DNA of 10,383 nucleotides, from NCBI GenBank assembly GCA_947441875.1, contig CANEUR010000023.1, positions 1 through 10,383 on the forward strand. The letters run 5' to 3'. The position numbers and the translations under genes were made by a program. Position 1 is the first letter of the stretch. Each line of letters starts with the position of its first letter. Origin of the DNA: Rickettsiales bacterium (lineage in GTDB: Bacteria; Pseudomonadota; Alphaproteobacteria; Rickettsiales; UBA1997). The notes under the pieces are model-generated. The model worked only from the letters and a program-made list of their open reading frames with translations. It had not been told where the DNA came from and made no database searches. Shown here piece by piece: positions 6,247-10,383 of this stretch.

Positions 6247-7209
6247 ATGGCTATTTCTGCTAAAATAGTTGCAACTGGTTCATATTTGCCAGAAAAAATT
6301 CTCACCAACCATGATTTATCTAAAATGGTTGATACTGATGATATTTGGATAACCGAAAGAACAGGCATTAAACAGCGCAGAATTGCCGCAAAAAATCAAC
6401 TTACTTCCGATTTGGCATATTTAGCATATTGTGATTTGGCAAAAAATTATGTTATTTCTGCTTCACAAATTGAGGCAATTATTGTTGCTACAACTACTCC
6501 AGATTTAACTTTTCCTGCTACTGCCACTACTGTGCAGGCAAAAATTGGGGCTAACAATGCTTTTGCTTTCGATGTTTCTGCGGTTTGCTCTGGTTTTGTT
6601 TATGCACTTACTGTTGCTAATGCTTTAATTTTAGCTAAGCAAGTTAAAAATGTTTTGGTTATTGGTGCCGAAACAATGTCTAGAATTGTCGACTGGACAG
6701 ATCGCAATACTTGTGTGCTTTTTGGTGATGGTGCTGGTTGTGTTTTTTTAGAGGCAAGTAACGAGTTAAATAAAGGTATTTTAGCAAGTCATTTAAACTC
6801 CGATGGCACTTTAAATAGTTTGCTACAAACCAATGGAGGTCCATCTTTTAATGGCTCTTCTGGTTATGTGCAAATGCAAGGAAAAGAGGTTTTTAAACAT
6901 GCTGTCGAAAAAATGACTCAATCTGTTTTAACTACTTTAAAAAAAATTAATCTATCATCAGCCGACATAGATTTACTAATACCGCATCAGGCAAATTTGC
7001 GCATTTTACAAAGTGTTGCCAATAAATTACAACTCTTATCTGATAAAATAATTATAACCGTACATGATCACGGCAATACTTCGGCAGCTTCTATTCCCTT
7101 GGCTCTTGATTTTGCTTGTAAAAACAATAAAATTAAAAAAGATGATCTTATTGTTTTAGAGGCCTTAGGTGGTGGTTTAACTTGGGGCAGTATGGCAATT
7201 CGATGGTAA
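6247..7209 (+). CDS. fabH: Beta-ketoacyl-ACP synthase III FabH
   Basis: FabH condenses acetyl-CoA with malonyl-ACP, the first committed condensation of type II fatty-acid synthesis. The 320 residues carry the complete catalytic triad: Cys114 in SAVCSGFVYA, His247 in LIPHQANLRI and Asn277 in HDHGNTSAAS. These match the E. coli Cys112/His244/Asn274 spacing. The thiolase-fold glycine motif EALGGGLTWGSMAIRW closes the protein. It is the third gene of the rpmF-plsX-fabH operon, 2 bp after plsX. In many Alphaproteobacteria ihfA follows fabH; here uvrA does, after a candidate terminator. Confidence 0.97.
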   Translation: MAISAKIVATGSYLPEKILTNHDLSKMVDTDDIWITERTGIKQRRIAAKNQLTSDLAYLAYCDLAKNYVISASQIEAIIVATTTPDLTFPATATTVQAKIGANNAFAFDVSAVCSGFVYALTVANALILAKQVKNVLVIGAETMSRIVDWTDRNTCVLFGDGAGCVFLEASNELNKGILASHLNSDGTLNSLLQTNGGPSFNGSSGYVQMQGKEVFKHAVEKMTQSVLTTLKKINLSSADIDLLIPHQANLRILQSVANKLQLLSDKIIITVHDHGNTSAASIPLALDFACKNNKIKKDDLIVLEALGGGLTWGSMAIRW

Positions 7210-7225
7210 TAATATTTATACTATC

Positions 7226-7253
7226 AAAACAAGTTTTTTTAAATGCTTGTTTT
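7226..7253 (+). terminator. Weak hairpin terminator after fabH
   Basis: AAAACAAG (7226-7233) and CTTGTTTT (7246-7253) form a perfect 8-bp inverted repeat around a 12-base loop, followed by ATTTTAT. It starts 16 bp after the fabH stop and ends 34 bp before the uvrA ATG, where an operon end is expected. The stem is mostly A-T with a long loop, so it may end transcription only in part. The T-rich tail is interrupted by A. Confidence 0.4.
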
Positions 7254-7287
7254 ATTTTATATCAGTATAATTAAATTAAAAAATATA

Positions 7288-10182
7288 ATGGAAGAAAAAT
7301 ATATCAAGGTTGTGGGTGCTAAAGAACATAATTTAAAAAATGTAAGCATCTCTATACCAAAAAATCAATTAGTTGTGGTTACTGGTTTAAGTGGTTCTGG
7401 CAAGTCTTCTTTGGTGTTTGATACTATCTATGCCGAAGGTCAAAGAAGGTTTATTGAGAGTTTATCTTCTTATGCTAGGCAATTTCTTGATATGCAAGAT
7501 AAACCAGATGTCGAATCTATTTCTGGGCTTTCTCCAGCAATTGCTATCGATCAAAAAACCACTTCTCGAAATCCTAGATCAACCGTAGGTACAGTCACCG
7601 AAATTTACGATCATTATCGGTTATTATTTGCTCGAATTGGAATTCCATACTCACCAGAAACTAATCAGCCTATTCAAAGTCAATCAGCATCGGTGATTGT
7701 TGATAAAATACTTTCTTTACCGCAAAAAACGAAAATTTATTTATTAGCTCCAATTATAAGAGGTCAAAAAGGTGAGTTTCGTAAAGAAATGATGCAAGCT
7801 AGAAAACAAGGTTTTCAAAGAATTAAAATTAATGGTAAAATTCATGATCTTAATGATATTTTGCCAACCATCGATAAAAATAAAAAACACAACATAGAAA
7901 TTATTATTGATCGTTTGGTAGTAGGTAGTGATTTAGGCAATCGCTTGGCTGATTCTGTTGAAACGGCACTCAAAGCAGGTGATGGTTTGCTTTATCTTGA
8001 AATTGTTGATTTTCCTGACGATTCTTCAAAACCAGATGCAAAAATTATTTCTGATATTAATCAAGCAAAAAATGGCAATCTGGTGGTTTTTAGTGAAAAA
8101 TTTTGTTGCCCAGTTTCTGGTTTTACCATTTCTGAAATAGAGCCTCGATTATTCTCTTTTAATTCGCCTTTCGGAGCCTGTAAAAAATGCGACGGTTTGG
8201 GTATGGAAAAATATTTTTCTTGCGATTTGTTAATTGAAGATGAAAATCTTAGTATTAGGCAAGGTGCTATAAATATTTTACAAGGTTTTGGTGCTTATGA
8301 GCGATTTTTTCAGCATGTAATTTTGGCAATGTCAATAAAATATAATTTTAGTCTTGATGCTCCTTTTAAAAAAATTCCAGTTGAAATTCAGCAAAAAATA
8401 TTTTATGGCACTGATGGTGAAGAAATAGAGCTAAAGCTCGAAGATGGTTTAAAAACAGTTAAAATCAAAAAGCCTTTCGAAGGTATTGTGAATTATCTTA
8501 AAAAACAATTAAACGATATAAATAATGAATCTGCCTCCGATGAATTAGCAAAATTTCAAGCAACCAGACCTTGTCAATCTTGCAACGGTCATCGTTTAAA
8601 TGAACAAGCTTTGTCGGTTAAAATTGCTGGCTTAAATATTGGTGATATTAGTAAAATGTCGGTTGAAAAATCTTGTCAATGGTTTTTAGATTTACCGCAA
8701 CACCTCACTGCTACTCAAAATCAAATTGCTGAAAGACTTTTAAAAGAAATCAATCGTAGATTAGGTTTTTTAAAAAATGTTGGTCTTGAATATTTAACAA
8801 TTAGTCGTGAATCTGGCACTTTATCGGGAGGAGAAGCTCAAAGAATTAGGCTTGCTTCGCAAATTGGCTCTGGTTTATCTGGAGTGCTTTATGTGCTTGA
8901 TGAGCCCTCAATTGGCTTGCATCAATCCGATAACAATAAGTTAATTGGCACTTTAAAAAATTTAAGAGATCTCGGTAATTCGGTGATAGTTGTTGAACAC
9001 GACGAAGAAATGATGCGTGAAGCTCAACATCTTATTGATGTTGGTCCAGGAGCTGGCATACATGGAGGCAATATTATTGCACAAGGTACTCCGCAACAAG
9101 TTTGTAAAAACAATAATAGCATTACTGGTAAATATTTAAGTGGTAAAAAAACTATTGTTGTTCCTAAGGTTAGAAGAGCTATTGATTCGGCAAAAGTCAT
9201 TAGTTTAAAGGGGGCAACTTTAAACAACTTAAAAAATCTTACTTTTGATTTGCCACTAAAAATGTTTGTGGCGGTTTCGGGTATTTCTGGTGGCGGTAAA
9301 TCTAGCTTAATTATTAAAACATTGTTTCCTGCTCTTGATCGTATTGTGAATCGTAGTAAAGCTAATCCTGGCCCTTATACTGGTATTTATGGGCATCATC
9401 TTATCGATAAAATAATTGAAATTGATCAATCTCCAATTGGTCGAACTCCACGATCTAATCCCTGCACATATATTGGGGCTTTTACTTTTATTAGAGAATT
9501 TTATACAAATTTACCAGAATCAAAAGCTAGAGGCTATAAAGTAGGCAGATTTTCTTTTAATGTTAAGGGTGGTCGGTGCGAAACTTGTCAAGGTGATGGC
9601 ATGATAAAAATTGAAATGCACTTTTTGCCAGATGTTTATGTAAAATGTGAAACCTGCAACGGCAAACGATATAACCGCGAAACTCTCGAAATAAAATATC
9701 GTGATAAATCAATATCTGATATCCTCGAAATGACTGCCGAAGATTGTGCTAAATTTTTTGCTCATATCCCTCATATTTATGAAAAATTTAAATCTCTGTG
9801 CGATGTTGGTTTGGGCTATATTAAGGTTGGGCAAAGTGCCACTACTCTTTCTGGTGGCGAGGCTCAGCGAATCAAGCTTGCAAAAGAATTAAGTCGTAAA
9901 GCAACGGGTGATACCCTATATATTCTCGATGAACCCACAACTGGTCTACATTTTGAAGACATCAACAAACTACTTAGTGTTTTGCACAAGCTAGTTGAAG
10001 CAGGTAATTCTATTTTGGTTATCGAGCATAATCTTGATGTTTTAAAAACTGCCGACTGGATTGTAGACATTGGACCATGTGGTGGTGAAAAAGGTGGCTA
10101 TATTGTTGCCAAAGGCACTCCCGAAGAAGTGGCAAAAAACCCAGATTCTGTAACTGGCAAATATCTAACAAAAGTTTTATAA
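7288..10182 (+). CDS. uvrA: Excinuclease ABC subunit A (UvrA)
   Basis: UvrA is the damage-sensing ATPase of nucleotide excision repair; it loads UvrB at lesions. From ATG at 7288 it is 964 residues. The start MEEKYIKVVGAKEHNLKNV aligns with the usual N-terminus. The earlier in-frame ATG (7243) lies in the terminator loop and would add 15 unrelated residues. Both ABC modules are complete: Walker A GLSGSGKSS (residues 33-41) and GISGGGKSS (near 9280-9306), signatures LSGGEAQR at 8821-8844 and 9847-9870, and Walker B YVLDEPSIGLH and YILDEPTTGLH. Zinc modules are visible as CKKC, CQSC...CNGHR and CETC...CETC. The first module reads CPVSG rather than CPxC, a variant I associate with alphaproteobacterial UvrA. 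dapE begins 4 bp after the stop. Confidence 0.97.
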   Translation: MEEKYIKVVGAKEHNLKNVSISIPKNQLVVVTGLSGSGKSSLVFDTIYAEGQRRFIESLSSYARQFLDMQDKPDVESISGLSPAIAIDQKTTSRNPRSTVGTVTEIYDHYRLLFARIGIPYSPETNQPIQSQSASVIVDKILSLPQKTKIYLLAPIIRGQKGEFRKEMMQARKQGFQRIKINGKIHDLNDILPTIDKNKKHNIEIIIDRLVVGSDLGNRLADSVETALKAGDGLLYLEIVDFPDDSSKPDAKIISDINQAKNGNLVVFSEKFCCPVSGFTISEIEPRLFSFNSPFGACKKCDGLGMEKYFSCDLLIEDENLSIRQGAINILQGFGAYERFFQHVILAMSIKYNFSLDAPFKKIPVEIQQKIFYGTDGEEIELKLEDGLKTVKIKKPFEGIVNYLKKQLNDINNESASDELAKFQATRPCQSCNGHRLNEQALSVKIAGLNIGDISKMSVEKSCQWFLDLPQHLTATQNQIAERLLKEINRRLGFLKNVGLEYLTISRESGTLSGGEAQRIRLASQIGSGLSGVLYVLDEPSIGLHQSDNNKLIGTLKNLRDLGNSVIVVEHDEEMMREAQHLIDVGPGAGIHGGNIIAQGTPQQVCKNNNSITGKYLSGKKTIVVPKVRRAIDSAKVISLKGATLNNLKNLTFDLPLKMFVAVSGISGGGKSSLIIKTLFPALDRIVNRSKANPGPYTGIYGHHLIDKIIEIDQSPIGRTPRSNPCTYIGAFTFIREFYTNLPESKARGYKVGRFSFNVKGGRCETCQGDGMIKIEMHFLPDVYVKCETCNGKRYNRETLEIKYRDKSISDILEMTAEDCAKFFAHIPHIYEKFKSLCDVGLGYIKVGQSATTLSGGEAQRIKLAKELSRKATGDTLYILDEPTTGLHFEDINKLLSVLHKLVEAGNSILVIEHNLDVLKTADWIVDIGPCGGEKGGYIVAKGTPEEVAKNPDSVTGKYLTKVL

Positions 10183-10186
10183 TTCT

Positions 10187-10383
10187 ATGAACAATCTTTC
10201 TGCATTACAATTATCGCAAGAACTTATCAAAATTACTTCTTATAGTGGCTATAATCACGAAGTTTTATTGCTTATCGATCATTATTTAAGTAAATTAGGT
10301 TTTGTTTGTAAACATCTTAATTTTGATGGCGATAATTCTTATAAAGTTAACAATTTGCACTGTTTGTATAACCCTAAAAATCA
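10187..10383 (+). CDS. dapE: Succinyl-diaminopimelate desuccinylase DapE (partial, 3' end outside window)
   Basis: DapE hydrolyses N-succinyl-LL-diaminopimelate in the lysine and meso-DAP (peptidoglycan) pathway; it is an M20-family di-zinc enzyme. Only about 65 N-terminal residues are visible. LSQELIKITSYSGYNHEVLL corresponds to the family's LA-x-x-LI-x-x-PSVTP region. LIDHYLSKLGFVCKHLNFD matches the LGF helix-strand, and VNNLHCLYN matches V-x-NLYA. No metal-binding residue lies within the visible part, so a related M20 peptidase is possible. The ATG is 4 bp after uvrA, suggesting co-transcription. Confidence 0.75.
   Translation, partial: MNNLSALQLSQELIKITSYSGYNHEVLLLIDHYLSKLGFVCKHLNFDGDNSYKVNNLHCLYNPKN

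Noticed and set aside
7243..7287. Upstream ATG for uvrA at 7243
   Set aside because: It lies in the loop of the candidate terminator and adds residues absent from UvrA. The ATG at 7288 fits the family.

Overview
The window looks like chromosome from an AT-rich alphaproteobacterium with a reduced genome, probably of a Rickettsiales- or Holosporales-like host-associated type. Three things point there. Ribosomal protein L32 is the cysteine-free form with a PHH motif, as in Alphaproteobacteria. UvrA carries a CPVSGFT variant of its first zinc module. A BamE lipoprotein gene sits next to rpmF-plsX-fabH, an alphaproteobacterial neighbourhood. No gene start here has a convincing Shine-Dalgarno sequence, and what looks like a decayed purF remnant is present, which fits a genome undergoing reduction. 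The genus cannot be named from this sequence.

Layout. Positions 1-3200 (minus strand) hold a restriction-modification island read in the order truncated hsdR (nuclease domain only), hsdM, hsdS (runs off the left edge). It lies just downstream of a good sigma-70-type promoter and a ~120 bp purF-like remnant. Positions 3236-4562 (minus) hold rlmJ (23S rRNA m6A methyltransferase) and a BamE-like outer-membrane lipoprotein gene. Positions 4563-4892 are an AT-rich divergent intergenic region. Positions 4893-7209 (plus) are the tight rpmF-plsX-fabH operon, which links ribosome synthesis with phospholipid and fatty-acid initiation. A weak hairpin terminator follows, then uvrA (excision repair) and the start of dapE (lysine/meso-DAP synthesis), which runs off the right edge.

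The most notable observation is the hsdM-hsdS junction. hsdS has no usable start codon at its conserved N-terminus. It lies in the -1 frame of hsdM, and hsdM ends one codon after an in-phase U_UUU_UUU heptamer. That heptamer has an AAGGAG sequence 8 nt upstream. Five nt downstream lies a continuous 18-bp hairpin with an 8-nt loop. This is the layout of a dnaX-type programmed -1 frameshift site. It would make both free HsdM and an HsdM-HsdS fusion from one mRNA. HsdM also carries an HsdR_N-like PD-(D/E)XK domain at its N-terminus, so the fusion would be a single nuclease-methylase-specificity chain.
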